A DNA stretch of 40,975 bases from an uncultured Pelagibacteraceae bacterium (GCA_902555275.1 CACDRY010000010.1:1-40975); one strand, 5' to 3'. Positions 19,522 to 28,932 are shown, counted from the stretch's first letter. Translations and numbers: made by a program. The notes: a model not told the origin generated them from the letters alone.

Positions 19522-20017
19522 TTTTGCATATCTGGCATTAGGTTCCAATCTTGGAGACAAGAAAAATAATCTAAATAAAAGTATAGGTTTAATTCAAAAA
19601 GAGGGAATTTTTATAAAGAAAAGATCAAAATTTTATATCACAAAATCTTGGCCAAATGAAAATTTTCCAAATTTTATTAATGCTATTATATTGATTGAGA
19701 CAAAATTAAATATAACTAAATTATTTTTAATAATTAAAAAAATTGAAAAAAAATTGGGAAGAATAAAATCAAAAAGAAATCATCCAAGAATATGTGATAT
19801 TGATATAATTGATTATAATGGTGAAATAATCCATAGAAAACTTGGAAATCATAAACTCAATACTCCGCATAAAAGAATGCATAATAGAAATTTTGTTCTG
19901 TTTCCTTTATATGAATTAGATAAAGATTGGGTTCACCCTAAACTTAATGAAAATATAGTCATTTTGATGTCAAATTTAACCTCAGATCAGTTATTGGGTA
20001 TTAAAATTGCACAATAA
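19487..20017 (+). CDS. folK: 2-amino-4-hydroxy-6-hydroxymethyldihydropteridine diphosphokinase
   Basis: Transfers pyrophosphate from ATP to the pterin alcohol in folate synthesis. The [17 protein letters not shown]-terminal motif and the [17 protein letters not shown] catalytic loop, with its two acidic metal ligands, are clear; [16 protein letters not shown] completes the family pattern. The start is uncertain: a GTG at 19487 gives 176 residues and places YLALGSN about 14 residues in, while an ATG at 19448 would add 13 residues with no family resemblance. Either way the gene begins inside smpB. Folate made here would be the cofactor for SoxA and GlyA. Confidence 0.9.
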   Translation: MKKQDIFENQVNFAYLALGSNLGDKKNNLNKSIGLIQKEGIFIKKRSKFYITKSWPNENFPNFINAIILIETKLNITKLFLIIKKIEKKLGRIKSKRNHPRICDIDIIDYNGEIIHRKLGNHKLNTPHKRMHNRNFVLFPLYELDKDWVHPKLNENIVILMSNLTSDQLLGIKIAQ

Positions 20018-20033
20018 AATGATATAAACAATA

Positions 20034-21776
20034 ATGCTTAAATCTGAAGAATTAATCAATAAGGTAAAAAATTATAACAAGTTTCTTAATCCAGAAACTT
20101 TGTCAAAAGCCTATGATTTTGCTCTAAAGGCACATGAAAAGCAAAAAAGAGATGAAGGCTCTCCGTATATCATTCATCCAATTGCAGTAGCAAATATTTT
20201 AACTGAGTTAAAGCTAGACAGTGCAACTATAGCGACTGGCTTGCTTCACGACACAATAGAAGATACTCATGCAACTTATAATACAATTGAAGCAGAATTT
20301 GGAAAAGAAGTTGCTGATTTAGTTGACGGTGTTACAAAAATCTCAGAGTTCGAAAATCAGGCTATATCGAACTCTAAAGCAGAAAATTTTAGAAAATTAA
20401 TACTAGCGACATCAAAAGATATCCGAGTTTTACTGGTGAAACTCGCTGATAGACTACACAATATGCGAACAATCAAAGTTGTTGAAAAAGAAAAGCAAAT
20501 TAGAAAAGCAAAAGAAACTATGGAAATTTATGCGCCACTTGCAGATAGGATGGGTATGCACCGTATAAGAGATGAATTAGAAGACCTTTCATTTGAGGTT
20601 CTAAATGAAGATGCAAGAAAATTGATAAAAGATAGATTAGATAAAATTAAAGAAAATAATCTTATTAATTTTAATAATATTTCTGATGAGTTTTTTGAAA
20701 TACTTAAAACCAAAAATATAGAACCAAAAATAGTTGGAAGAGAGAAAACCCCTTTCTCAATCTGGAGAAAAATCCAAAAAAAAAGAACTTCTCTTGAACA
20801 AATAACAGATATAATTGGTTTTAGAATTATTTTAGATAATATTGATGATTGTTATAAAGCTTTAGGAATTTTCCATAGTAAATGGAATTGTATACCAGGT
20901 AAATTTAAAGATTATATTTCATCACCTAAAATCAATAAGTATCAATCATTACATACAGCTATTATAGGACCAAATAAAAGACCAATTGAAATTCAATTAA
21001 GAACAAAGCAAATGCATGATTTTGCAGAAAGAGGTATTGCTTCTCACTGGAAATATAAATCATCAGAAAAATTTAATTCATTAACTTGGAAGGAATATGA
21101 TTGGTTAGCAGATTTAGTTGAAATTATTGATAAAAATGAGAATCCAGATGATTCTTACGAGTATACAAAACTTCAAATGTTTCAAGAAAATGCCTTTTGT
21201 TTCACTCCAAAGGGATCAATTATAAAACTTCCTAAAAATGCTACACCTATAGATTTTGCATATGCAGTCCATACCCAAATAGGAGATGCTGCTGTTGGTT
21301 GCGAAATAAATGGAAATGAAAGCGCTTTGCAAGCAATACTAAGAAACGGGGATGTAGTTAAGATTATCACCTCTAAAAAAGCCTCACCTTCATTACATTG
21401 GTTAACGAGCACTAAAACAGGGAAAGCTCGTGCTGCAATTAGACGTTATTGGCAGTACCGTGAAAACAGCAAACCGATTAAGGAAAAAAGATATAATACT
21501 ACACTTTGGATTTCTCTGCCTGACGAACCTGGAAAAATGGGTGATGTAACAACAATGATTGGTGAGAACTTTGTTAATATTTCAAGTGTAGAAATGGTAG
21601 AAAAACTCAATGGAAGGATTAATTTTAAATTTAATTTAATCATACATGACCTTAAGAACTTTACAAAATTGATAAGTGAACTAAAACAAAAAGAATATAA
21701 ATTTAAAATTATTAGACACAAAAATAAAAAATATGCTTTCTTTAAAAAACTCTTTAGCAGTTTTAAGAAAAACTAA
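20034..21776 (+). CDS. Shortened bifunctional (p)ppGpp synthetase/hydrolase (Rel/SpoT type)
   Basis: Stringent-response enzyme of 580 residues, against roughly 700-780 for usual Rel/SpoT. The HD hydrolase domain is intact (His48 in IIHP, His72-Asp73 in LHDTIED, and KLADRLHNMRT). The synthetase domain runs from about 234 to 330 with GREKTPFSIWRKI, DIIGFRII and NKYQSLHT. Residues 290-293 read KFKD, resembling the RxKD motif of bifunctional enzymes rather than the acidic motif of RelA. TGS spans about 388-448 and ACT about 488-562. The helical and zinc-finger/CC segments that normally lie between TGS and ACT are almost completely absent. It overlaps pyrE by 44 bp. Confidence 0.92.
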   Translation: MLKSEELINKVKNYNKFLNPETLSKAYDFALKAHEKQKRDEGSPYIIHPIAVANILTELKLDSATIATGLLHDTIEDTHATYNTIEAEFGKEVADLVDGVTKISEFENQAISNSKAENFRKLILATSKDIRVLLVKLADRLHNMRTIKVVEKEKQIRKAKETMEIYAPLADRMGMHRIRDELEDLSFEVLNEDARKLIKDRLDKIKENNLINFNNISDEFFEILKTKNIEPKIVGREKTPFSIWRKIQKKRTSLEQITDIIGFRIILDNIDDCYKALGIFHSKWNCIPGKFKDYISSPKINKYQSLHTAIIGPNKRPIEIQLRTKQMHDFAERGIASHWKYKSSEKFNSLTWKEYDWLADLVEIIDKNENPDDSYEYTKLQMFQENAFCFTPKGSIIKLPKNATPIDFAYAVHTQIGDAAVGCEINGNESALQAILRNGDVVKIITSKKASPSLHWLTSTKTGKARAAIRRYWQYRENSKPIKEKRYNTTLWISLPDEPGKMGDVTTMIGENFVNISSVEMVEKLNGRINFKFNLIIHDLKNFTKLISELKQKEYKFKIIRHKNKKYAFFKKLFSSFKKN

Positions 21777-22323
21777 CGCTTTGTTAGATGGACATTTTGT
21801 ACTGTCATCTGGACTACATTCACCTTCTTATGTACAATGTGCAAAATTACTAAGCTTTCCAGATAAATCTGAGAAATTTGCTAAATCTTTAGCAAGTAAA
21901 ATAAAAAAAACATATAAAAGCATTGATTTAATACTCTCACCAGCAATTGGTGGAATTGTAATTGGTTATGAAATCGGGAGAGTTTTAAAAAAAGAAACAA
22001 TATTTTGTGAGCGTGTTAATGGAAAATTTAAGTTAAGAAGAGGTTTCCATATAAAAAAAAAATCAAAAGTTTTAATTATTGAAGATGTCATAACTACAGG
22101 AAAATCAAGTTTAGAGTGTGCCAAATTAATAAAAAAATCTGGAGCAATTTTATTAGGATTTGCATGTTTAATTGACAGATCTGATAAGCAAACTTTAAAA
22201 ATAAAAAGACAAAAAATTATTTCACAAGTAAAATTAAAAATTCCAACTTTTAAAATAAAAAATATTCCTGAAAGACTAAAAAAAATTCCAATTACCAAAC
22301 CTGGAAGTAGATTTTTAAAATGA
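21733..22323 (+). CDS. pyrE: Orotate phosphoribosyltransferase
   Basis: Adds phosphoribose from PRPP to orotate, the fifth step of pyrimidine synthesis. The 196 residues have the FVLSSGLHSPSYVQC N-terminal motif and the PRPP-binding VLIIEDVITTGKSS. The ATG at 21733 lies 44 bp inside rel in another frame; later in-frame methionines would delete the substrate-binding N-terminus, so this start is well supported. It ends in an ATGA overlap with pdxJ. The tail is very lysine-rich. Confidence 0.95.
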   Translation: MLSLKNSLAVLRKTNALLDGHFVLSSGLHSPSYVQCAKLLSFPDKSEKFAKSLASKIKKTYKSIDLILSPAIGGIVIGYEIGRVLKKETIFCERVNGKFKLRRGFHIKKKSKVLIIEDVITTGKSSLECAKLIKKSGAILLGFACLIDRSDKQTLKIKRQKIISQVKLKIPTFKIKNIPERLKKIPITKPGSRFLK

Positions 22324-23039
22324 AAAAGAGGCTTGGAGTTAATATAGACCATGTTGCAACTTTGAGAAATGCTAGAGGTGAAAAACATCCTGATCCCTAT
22401 ACAGTAGCTCTAGATGTTTTAAAGGCTGGTGCAGATTCTATTACTGTACATTTAAGAGAGGACAGAAGACACATTAAAGATACAGATTTAAAAATTTTAA
22501 CATCTAATAAATTAATCCCTATTAATTTAGAAATAGCCTCAGACCCAAAAATGGTTAAAATAGCACTTAAAAATAAACCTTCCTTCATTTGTCTTGTGCC
22601 TGAAAAAAGAAATGAAATTACCACTGAAGGTGGATTAAATTTAAAAAAAAATAAAAATAAAATCAAAAAAATATTAGAAATTTTTAATAAAAATAATATT
22701 AGAACTAGCTTATTTATAAATCCATCACTAGAAGATATAAAATTATCAAAAACACTAGGAAGTAAATGTATAGAGATACATACAGGTAAGATTTCTAATC
22801 AAATAAAACAGAAAAAGAATTACTACAAAGAGCTAGATAAAATTAAAAAATGTGCCGAATATGCAAAAAATATAGGTTTAGAGGTTCATGCTGGGCACGG
22901 TATGGACTACAAGACAACAAAAATACTAAATAAGGTAAAACAAATTGAAGAATTTAATATAGGCCATTTTATAATTGGAGAGTCTGTTTTGTATAGCATT
23001 TCAAAAGTAGTCAAACAATTTATTAAAATATTAAGATAA
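22320..23039 (+). CDS. pdxJ: Pyridoxine 5'-phosphate synthase
   Basis: Final ring-closing step of the DXP-dependent vitamin B6 pathway, condensing 3-amino-2-oxopropyl phosphate with deoxyxylulose 5-phosphate. The 239 residues begin with RLGVNIDHVATLRNARG, the family signature. ITVHLREDRRHI, CLVPEKRNEITTEGG, IEIHTG, LEVHAGHGMDY and FNIGHFIIGES follow in order. It overlaps pyrE by 4 bp and acpS by 1 bp. PLP made here would serve GlyA among others. Confidence 0.97.
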   Translation: MKKRLGVNIDHVATLRNARGEKHPDPYTVALDVLKAGADSITVHLREDRRHIKDTDLKILTSNKLIPINLEIASDPKMVKIALKNKPSFICLVPEKRNEITTEGGLNLKKNKNKIKKILEIFNKNNIRTSLFINPSLEDIKLSKTLGSKCIEIHTGKISNQIKQKKNYYKELDKIKKCAEYAKNIGLEVHAGHGMDYKTTKILNKVKQIEEFNIGHFIIGESVLYSISKVVKQFIKILR

Positions 23040-23428
23040 TGAATATAATAGGAAATGGTGTTGATATTATAAAAAACAGTAGAATAAATAATTCATTAAA
23101 AATTAAAGGTTTTTTAAATAGAATTTTTACAGAAAAAGAAATTCAACAAGGAAAAAAAATAAAAAATAAAATTAATTTTTACGCAAAAAGATTTGCTGCA
23201 AAAGAGGCATTTGTTAAAGCAATAGGGACCGGTTTTAGATCAAAAATAAATTTTATAGATATTGAAATTAAGAATTACAAGAATGGAAAGCCATATATAT
23301 CACTATCAAAAAAATTAAACAATTTTTTACAAAAAAAATTTAAAATACGAAAATATAAAGTCTTTTTATCACTTTCTGATGAGAAAGATTATTCAATAGC
23401 GTTTGTTGTTATAGATAAAAAAATATGA
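23039..23428 (+). CDS. acpS: Holo-[acyl-carrier-protein] synthase
   Basis: Transfers 4'-phosphopantetheine from CoA to acyl carrier protein. At 129 residues it is the usual AcpS size. IGNGVDIIKNSRI carries the magnesium-binding aspartate, and FTEKEIQQ plus RFAAKEAFVKAIGTG carry the second metal-binding segment. The C-terminal VFLSLSDEKDYSIAFVV corresponds to the conserved serine-aspartate strand. It overlaps lepB by 4 bp. Confidence 0.94.
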   Translation: MNIIGNGVDIIKNSRINNSLKIKGFLNRIFTEKEIQQGKKIKNKINFYAKRFAAKEAFVKAIGTGFRSKINFIDIEIKNYKNGKPYISLSKKLNNFLQKKFKIRKYKVFLSLSDEKDYSIAFVVIDKKI

Positions 23429-24153
23429 AAAAAATTATAATTGAAAACCTTAAAACTATAATTTATGCACTTATCATTGCAGTTTTAATTAGATCAATTT
23501 TGTTGCAACCTTTTTATATTCCTTCATCATCAATGGAACCAAATTTATTAGTTGGAGATAGACTTTTTGTAACTAAGTTTACATATGGTTATAGCAAGCA
23601 TTCCTTTCCATTTAGTCCACCTATTTTTGAAAATCGTATTTTCACTGATAATCCTAAAAGAGGCGATGTAGCTGTGTTTAAAACGCCAGCAGATAATAGA
23701 ACCGATTATATAAAGCGTGTTATTGGTCTGCCTGGTGATACAATTCAGTTCGTTAATGGTGATCTCTACCTAAATGGAAATCAGATATTAAAAACAATCA
23801 AATTAAAAAATATCACTAATTATTGTGGCAAATCAAAAATAAAAGTTGATACATTTGAGGAAAAACTTCCAAACGGTAAAGTTTATTTGGCATCATACAG
23901 AACAGATATTACTTTTGCTAATTCAGATAAATACATTGTTCCTAAAGACCATTTATTTTTCTTAGGAGATAATAGGGATTGCTCAAAAGATAGTAGATTT
24001 TTATCTGAGGTTGGATATGTCCATAAAAATAATCTTGTGGGTAAAGCTCAAATATTGTTTTTTTCATCAGATCCATTTGTAGGAAGTATTGTTAAATTTT
24101 GGAATTGGAATGAAATATTAAGGTTAAATAGATTTTTCAAATTTATTGATTAA
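23425..24153 (+). CDS. lepB: Signal peptidase I
   Basis: Membrane-anchored serine protease that removes signal peptides from exported proteins. The 242 residues have one N-terminal transmembrane helix (about 10-27). The catalytic dyad is Ser36 in FYIPSSSMEPNLLVGD and Lys97 in TDYIKRVIGLPGD. The HLFFLGDNRDCSKDSR box D/E motif follows, then a C-terminal hydrophobic-aromatic tail. Starts on an ATGA overlap with acpS and precedes rnc by 2 bp. Confidence 0.96.
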   Translation: MKKIIIENLKTIIYALIIAVLIRSILLQPFYIPSSSMEPNLLVGDRLFVTKFTYGYSKHSFPFSPPIFENRIFTDNPKRGDVAVFKTPADNRTDYIKRVIGLPGDTIQFVNGDLYLNGNQILKTIKLKNITNYCGKSKIKVDTFEEKLPNGKVYLASYRTDITFANSDKYIVPKDHLFFLGDNRDCSKDSRFLSEVGYVHKNNLVGKAQILFFSSDPFVGSIVKFWNWNEILRLNRFFKFID

Positions 24154-24155
24154 GT

Positions 24156-24818
24156 ATGAGCATTCTTAAAAACCTTCAAAAAAAGATTAAAATAAATTTC
24201 AAAAATGAAAAAATTCTTTTGCAAGCTATGACTCATAAAAGCTATGATCCAAATAATAATTATGAAAATCTAGAATTTTTAGGTGATAGAGTATTAGGAC
24301 TCGTTGTTTCAAAAAAATTGTATGAACTTTATCCAAATGAAAAAGTAGGGTCTTTAGATAAAAAATTAGCCTCTTTAGTTAATAAAAATAAATGTCTAGA
24401 AATTGGAAATTCATTAAACCTTAAAGAGTTTGTAATTACAGGAAATTCTAAGACGAGCAAAAATATAATTGAAAATAAAATTATCTCTGATTGTTGTGAG
24501 GCTTTAATTGGAGCAGTTTATTTAGATAAAGGATTTGAAATTTCTAAAAGTTTTATTCTTAAATTATGGAAAAATTTAATAAATGAAGCAGAAACTACCT
24601 TTGTTGATGCTAAAACACAACTTCAAGAATATTCTTTAAAAAATTTTAAAATTTTACCTACTTATAAATTAATCTCCAATACAGGTCCAAGACATAAACC
24701 AAATTTTAAAGTTGGGGTTAAACTTAAAAATAGTAAATATGTTTACGCAATTGGATCTTCAAAGAAAAAAGCAGAGCAAACAGCAGCTTCAGAACTTCTT
24801 AAAAAAATTTATCAATAA
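24156..24818 (+). CDS. rnc: Ribonuclease III
   Basis: Double-strand-specific endonuclease that processes rRNA precursors and other structured RNAs. The 220 residues hold the catalytic domain with the signature ENLEFLGDRVLGLVVS (about 37-52) and the metal-binding CCEALIGAVYLD later. A C-terminal dsRNA-binding domain follows (DAKTQLQEYSL through KKKAEQTAASELL). The stop overlaps recO by one base. In many alphaproteobacteria era lies between rnc and recO; no room exists for it here. Confidence 0.96.
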   Translation: MSILKNLQKKIKINFKNEKILLQAMTHKSYDPNNNYENLEFLGDRVLGLVVSKKLYELYPNEKVGSLDKKLASLVNKNKCLEIGNSLNLKEFVITGNSKTSKNIIENKIISDCCEALIGAVYLDKGFEISKSFILKLWKNLINEAETTFVDAKTQLQEYSLKNFKILPTYKLISNTGPRHKPNFKVGVKLKNSKYVYAIGSSKKKAEQTAASELLKKIYQ

Positions 24819-25492
24819 TGAATTGGCAAGATAAAGGATATTTGTTGTCTTTAAACAAATACAATGAAAATTCATCAATAGCTGAATTTTACACTGAAAA
24901 TAATGGAAAAATAGTTGGTATGATTTTTGGGTCCACATCAAAAAAGATTAAGAGTTATTTATTATTAGGTAATAAATTTCACATAAATTCAAAACAAAGA
25001 GAGGATGGTAGACTTGGATATCTAAAGGTTGAAATAGATGAAATTAAAACACCAGTTTATTTAGAAAATAAAAAAAAATTATTTTGTATTATATATTGTA
25101 TGAATCTAGTTAAAATTATTACAGCCGAAAATGAGAATAACGTTGAAATATATAATCTTTTAGAAAAATTATTCAAAATAATTGAACTTGATAATTGGCT
25201 TGTTGAATTTTTGTATTTAGAGCTAAATATATTAAAGTCTATTGGATACGATATTAACTTTAAAGATTACGTGATTGATAAAAATATTAATGGTCAAACT
25301 AGATATATTGTAGATTCAAGTCAAAAAATCATACCCAATTTTCTAATAGATAAAAATGTCAGTCCTAAAAATTTAAAAGATATATATAGTGGCTTTTCGA
25401 TTGTTGGAGATTTTTTGGATAAAACAATTATCAAACCTAATAACAAGAACTATCCCACCTCGAGGAATGATTTTGTTAATCTGTTGAAATAA
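24818..25492 (+). CDS. recO: DNA repair protein RecO
   Basis: Recombination mediator that loads RecA onto SSB-coated single strands in the RecFOR pathway. The 224 residues start with the OB-fold pattern WQDKGYLLSLNKYNENSSIAEFYTENNGKIVGMIFG. The helical second half keeps LEKLFKIIELDNWLVEFLYLELNILKSIGYDI. No obvious zinc-finger cysteines are visible, as in many alphaproteobacterial RecO proteins. It converges on hemB with the two stop codons directly adjacent. Confidence 0.88.
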   Translation: MNWQDKGYLLSLNKYNENSSIAEFYTENNGKIVGMIFGSTSKKIKSYLLLGNKFHINSKQREDGRLGYLKVEIDEIKTPVYLENKKKLFCIIYCMNLVKIITAENENNVEIYNLLEKLFKIIELDNWLVEFLYLELNILKSIGYDINFKDYVIDKNINGQTRYIVDSSQKIIPNFLIDKNVSPKNLKDIYSGFSIVGDFLDKTIIKPNNKNYPTSRNDFVNLLK

Positions 25493-26473
25493 TTAAAGAT
25501 CAATTTGATCGGCAAAATAAGTTACAATGCAGTTTGCTCCTGCTCTTTTAAATGCAATAAGAGACTCTTTTATTGAGGTTTTATCTATTAATTTTCGATT
25601 AATCCCATTCATTATTAAACTGTATTCGCCTGAAACTTGATATGCAAATACTGGTATTTTGAAATTATCTTTTACTTTTTTTATTATATCAAGATAGGGC
25701 ATACCAGGTTTAACCATGACCATATCAGCACCTTCTTTTATATCTAATGAAACTTCTCTTAAAGATTCATCTGAATTTCTAAAATCCATTTGGTATGTTT
25801 TTTTATCACCTTTTAGCAATTTTTTTGATCCAACAGCGTCTCTAAATGGTCCATAAAAGCTTGATGAAAATTTAACTGCATATGATAATATTTGAACGTC
25901 ATTTAAATTATTTTTATCTAATGCTGATCGAATTTTACCAATTCTGCCATCCATCATATCTGAGGGTGCAATAACATCACATCCCATTTTGGCTTGCAAC
26001 ACTGCTTGTTTGGTAAGAATTTCTACTGTTTTATCATTTAGAATATTATTTTTCTTTAATAATCCATCATGGCCATGCGAAGTGTAAGGATCTAGGGCCA
26101 CATCACTCATAATACCAATTTTATTTTTAAATTTCTTTTTAATAAAGTTTATCCCTCTACAAACTAAATTGTCTGGATTTAATGCTTCAGAACCTTTTTC
26201 GTCTTTTTTAGTTGGACTTGTATATGGAAATAAAGCAACCATAGGTATTCCTTTTTTAATTGCTTTACCTACAACTATATTCAGTTTGTCTACACTATAC
26301 CTAAATACATTTGGCATAGATTTTATTGACTCTTTTTTATTTTTACCTTCAATTAAGAAAATTGGCAGGATCAAATCACTATAAGATAAAGAACTTTCTT
26401 GGACTAGTTTTCTAGACCAGGCATATTTTCTTGATCTTCTAAGCCTTAAATTTGGATATTTACCAGTAATCAT
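25493..26473 (-). CDS. hemB: Delta-aminolevulinic acid dehydratase (porphobilinogen synthase)
   Basis: Condenses two 5-aminolevulinate molecules into porphobilinogen for heme synthesis. From the ATG at 26473 it has 326 residues; a TTG at 26536 would add 21 hydrophobic/basic residues unlike the family. RLRRSRKYAWSRKLV opens the protein. The metal region reads DVALDPYTSHGHDG rather than a cysteine triad, pointing to the magnesium-using rather than zinc-using class. The Schiff-base lysine region is MVMVKPGMPYLDII, and CDVIAPSDMMDGRIG is conserved. Divergent from the oxygenase gene. Confidence 0.95.
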   Translation of the reverse strand: MITGKYPNLRLRRSRKYAWSRKLVQESSLSYSDLILPIFLIEGKNKKESIKSMPNVFRYSVDKLNIVVGKAIKKGIPMVALFPYTSPTKKDEKGSEALNPDNLVCRGINFIKKKFKNKIGIMSDVALDPYTSHGHDGLLKKNNILNDKTVEILTKQAVLQAKMGCDVIAPSDMMDGRIGKIRSALDKNNLNDVQILSYAVKFSSSFYGPFRDAVGSKKLLKGDKKTYQMDFRNSDESLREVSLDIKEGADMVMVKPGMPYLDIIKKVKDNFKIPVFAYQVSGEYSLIMNGINRKLIDKTSIKESLIAFKRAGANCIVTYFADQIDL

Positions 26474-26541
26474 ATTGTATTTTATTATGCGACAAAATCT
26501 ATTATACAAATATATATATAAATGAGTAGAAAACAATCTTC
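26474..26541. promoter_or_regulatory. Divergent hemB/oxygenase intergenic region
   Basis: 68-bp AT-rich spacer holding the promoters of two divergent genes, with an alternating AT run (about 26510-26522). I see no convincing hexamer pair or operator. Confidence 0.35.
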
Positions 26542-27186
26542 ATGATAGATAATAAAGATAAAATCGTAAACCTAAACCTACATAATCAAACTGATAGAAT
26601 TTTAGACTTTAGTGATTTTCAAAAACAGACTATAAAATTTGATATTGATAAGCTTCAAGATGCTTATAAACAAATCATACAAATTAAAAAATTTGATGAT
26701 GGAGGCGGTGTAACTAATTTTGGTGCAATTTCATTAACACAAATACCAGGTGACCCAGACTCAATAAAAGGTAGTAAAGCTAGAGGTGTTTATTGGACTA
26801 AACCAGATAAATCTGGGAAAGAAGTCTCAAGGGATGTGGATATAGATGAGTCTAAATATAGTGAATTCATAAGAGATTATGAGAATACTTATTTCAAAGA
26901 AGTTTATGATGTTCTTTCTTCTAAATATAAATTAGGCAGAGTAAGAATTTTATTAAAAGAACCAAGATCAACATTGAGCTGGCATAGAGATCCAGAACCT
27001 AGATTGCATATACCAATTATAACTAATCCAGGATGCTTGATGGTCATTGATAATGTCGCCAAACATATGCCTGCTGATGGATCAGTTTGGGTTACTAACA
27101 ATACAAAATATCATAATGCGTTTAATGGTGGTGAAGAAAATAGAATACACCTAGTTGCGTGTGTTTTAGATTATAAATTTAATTAA
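26542..27186 (+). CDS. Aspartyl/asparaginyl beta-hydroxylase-like 2-oxoglutarate oxygenase
   Basis: A 214-residue protein whose C-terminal half fits the Asp/Asn beta-hydroxylase cupin fold. His148-Arg-Asp150 in SWHRDPEPRLHIPI gives the first iron ligand region, His191 in KYHNAFNGG the second histidine, and Arg201 in ENRIHLV would bind 2-oxoglutarate. The N-terminal 90 residues contain no recognisable domain. Substrate is unknown; members act on proteins or small amino-acid-like metabolites. It ends one base before the TTG of rpiB, so the two are probably one transcript. Confidence 0.7.
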   Translation: MIDNKDKIVNLNLHNQTDRILDFSDFQKQTIKFDIDKLQDAYKQIIQIKKFDDGGGVTNFGAISLTQIPGDPDSIKGSKARGVYWTKPDKSGKEVSRDVDIDESKYSEFIRDYENTYFKEVYDVLSSKYKLGRVRILLKEPRSTLSWHRDPEPRLHIPIITNPGCLMVIDNVAKHMPADGSVWVTNNTKYHNAFNGGEENRIHLVACVLDYKFN

Positions 27187-27187
27187 T

Positions 27188-27607
27188 TTGAAAAAAATCT
27201 ATATTGCATCTGATCACGCTGGATTTAAGTTAAAAGAAAGTATAAAAAAAAAATTTTCTTCAAAATTTAAATTTTTAGATTTAGGTCCAGAGCATTCAAA
27301 AACATCAGTAAACTATCCAGATTATGCTCATAAATTATCAAAAAAGATGAAAAAAGCGAATATTGGCATTCTAGTATGTGGTTCGGGTATGGGTATGGCA
27401 ATGACTGCTAATAAGCATAAAAATATAAGAGCGGCATTATGTTATTCGGTAAAAAATGCTAAATTATCTAGATTGCATAATGATGCAAATGTTATTACAT
27501 TAGGAGAAAGGTTGATTAGTAGAAATTTAGCCTTTAAATGTATAAATGCATTCTTAAATACTAAGTTTGAAGGTGGGAGACACATAAAAAGAGTTAAAAA
27601 AATATAA
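27188..27607 (+). CDS. rpiB: Ribose-5-phosphate isomerase B
   Basis: Interconverts ribose 5-phosphate and ribulose 5-phosphate. The 139 residues begin [15 protein letters not shown], with the catalytic-loop [24 protein letters not shown] in the middle and [17 protein letters not shown] after it, all typical. The start is a TTG one base after the upstream stop; no ATG occurs before the conserved first strand, so the TTG is needed. It precedes glyA by 5 bp. Confidence 0.95.
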   Translation: MKKIYIASDHAGFKLKESIKKKFSSKFKFLDLGPEHSKTSVNYPDYAHKLSKKMKKANIGILVCGSGMGMAMTANKHKNIRAALCYSVKNAKLSRLHNDANVITLGERLISRNLAFKCINAFLNTKFEGGRHIKRVKKI

Positions 27608-27612
27608 AAATT

Positions 27613-28923
27613 ATGTCAAGTGAAACAAAATATTTGAATAGTGAGTACAAAGACTTTTTTGAAAAAAGTTTATTAGAAAGTGATCCTGAAATTTATAAAG
27701 CTATTAATGACGAGTTGGTTAGACAACAAAATCATATCGAGTTAATTGCATCTGAAAATATTGTATCTCAAGCAGTTCTAGAAGCTCAAGGTTCAGTCTT
27801 AACAAATAAATATGCTGAGGGTTATCCTGGTAAAAGATATTATAATGGTTGTGAACATGTGGATGTTGCGGAACAATTAGCTATAAATAGACTTAAAGAA
27901 TTATTTAATTGTAAATTTGCCAACGCTCAACCTCACTCAGGTGCACAGGCAAACGGTGCTGTGTTTTTAGCTTTGTTAAAACCTGGAGATACTTTTATGG
28001 GAATGAGTCTGAATTCAGGAGGACATATTACTCATGGTTTAAAAATTTCTATGTCAGGAAAATGGTTTAATGCAATTGGATATGAAGTTGATAAAGAATC
28101 TGAACTTATTGATTATGATAATGTTGAAAAACTTGCGCTAGAGCACAAACCTAAACTTATAATTGCTGGTGGTAGTGCTTATTCAAGAGTAATTGATTTT
28201 AAAAGATTTAGAGAAATAGCTGATAAAGTTGGAGCATACTTAATGGTTGATATGGCTCATTTTTCTGGTTTGGTTGCTGGTAAAGGATACCCAAATCCAT
28301 GTGACTATGCACATGTAGTTACATCAACTACTCACAAAGTATTTAGAAGTGCAAGAGGAGGAATTATATTAACCAATTATGAGGATCTATCTAAAAAATT
28401 TAATACCGCAGTTTTCCCTGGATACCAAGGAGGACCATTAATGCACATCATAGCTGCCAAAGCAGTTGGATTTAAAGAAGCATTAAAACCAGAATTTAAA
28501 GATTATATAAAAACAGTTTTAGCGAATGCAAAAATTTTAGCTGAAACTTTAAAAAATAATGGTTTTAAAATTTATTCAGGTGGAACTGATACACATCTGA
28601 TGTTAGTTGACTTAAGACCTTTTAATGTAAAAGGGAATGTTGCTGCTGAAAGCCTTTCTAGAGCTAATATAACATGTAATAAAAATGGAATTCCATTTGA
28701 CAGTGAAAGCCCAATGATAACTTCTGGAATAAGACTTGGATCACAGGCGGCTACAACAAGAGGTTTTGGATTAAAAGAATTTCAAATAGTAGGTGATTTA
28801 ATAACAAAAACTATAAAAGGATTGGCAGAAAATCCAGAAGACAACTCTAAAACAGAGGATGAAGTAAGAAAAGAAGTTGTTAGCCTATGCTCAAATTTTC
28901 CTATATATAAGCACTTAGGTTAA
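27613..28923 (+). CDS. glyA: Serine hydroxymethyltransferase
   Basis: PLP enzyme that interconverts serine and glycine with transfer of a one-carbon unit to tetrahydrofolate. The 436 residues include [41 protein letters not shown], the HFSGLVAGK segment and the PLP lysine in [14 protein letters not shown]. Metabolically linked to the sox operon, which yields glycine and methylene-tetrahydrofolate, though 12 kb away. Precedes nrdR by 9 bp. Confidence 0.97.
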   Translation: MSSETKYLNSEYKDFFEKSLLESDPEIYKAINDELVRQQNHIELIASENIVSQAVLEAQGSVLTNKYAEGYPGKRYYNGCEHVDVAEQLAINRLKELFNCKFANAQPHSGAQANGAVFLALLKPGDTFMGMSLNSGGHITHGLKISMSGKWFNAIGYEVDKESELIDYDNVEKLALEHKPKLIIAGGSAYSRVIDFKRFREIADKVGAYLMVDMAHFSGLVAGKGYPNPCDYAHVVTSTTHKVFRSARGGIILTNYEDLSKKFNTAVFPGYQGGPLMHIIAAKAVGFKEALKPEFKDYIKTVLANAKILAETLKNNGFKIYSGGTDTHLMLVDLRPFNVKGNVAAESLSRANITCNKNGIPFDSESPMITSGIRLGSQAATTRGFGLKEFQIVGDLITKTIKGLAENPEDNSKTEDEVRKEVVSLCSNFPIYKHLG

Positions 28924-28932
28924 CTTAAGCTT

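Noticed and set aside
26474..26536. Extended N-terminus of hemB from a TTG
   Set aside because: The added residues have no family resemblance; the ATG at 26473 gives the normal start.
27608..27612. Glycine riboswitch ahead of glyA
   Set aside because: Only 5 bp separate rpiB and glyA, leaving no room for a leader.
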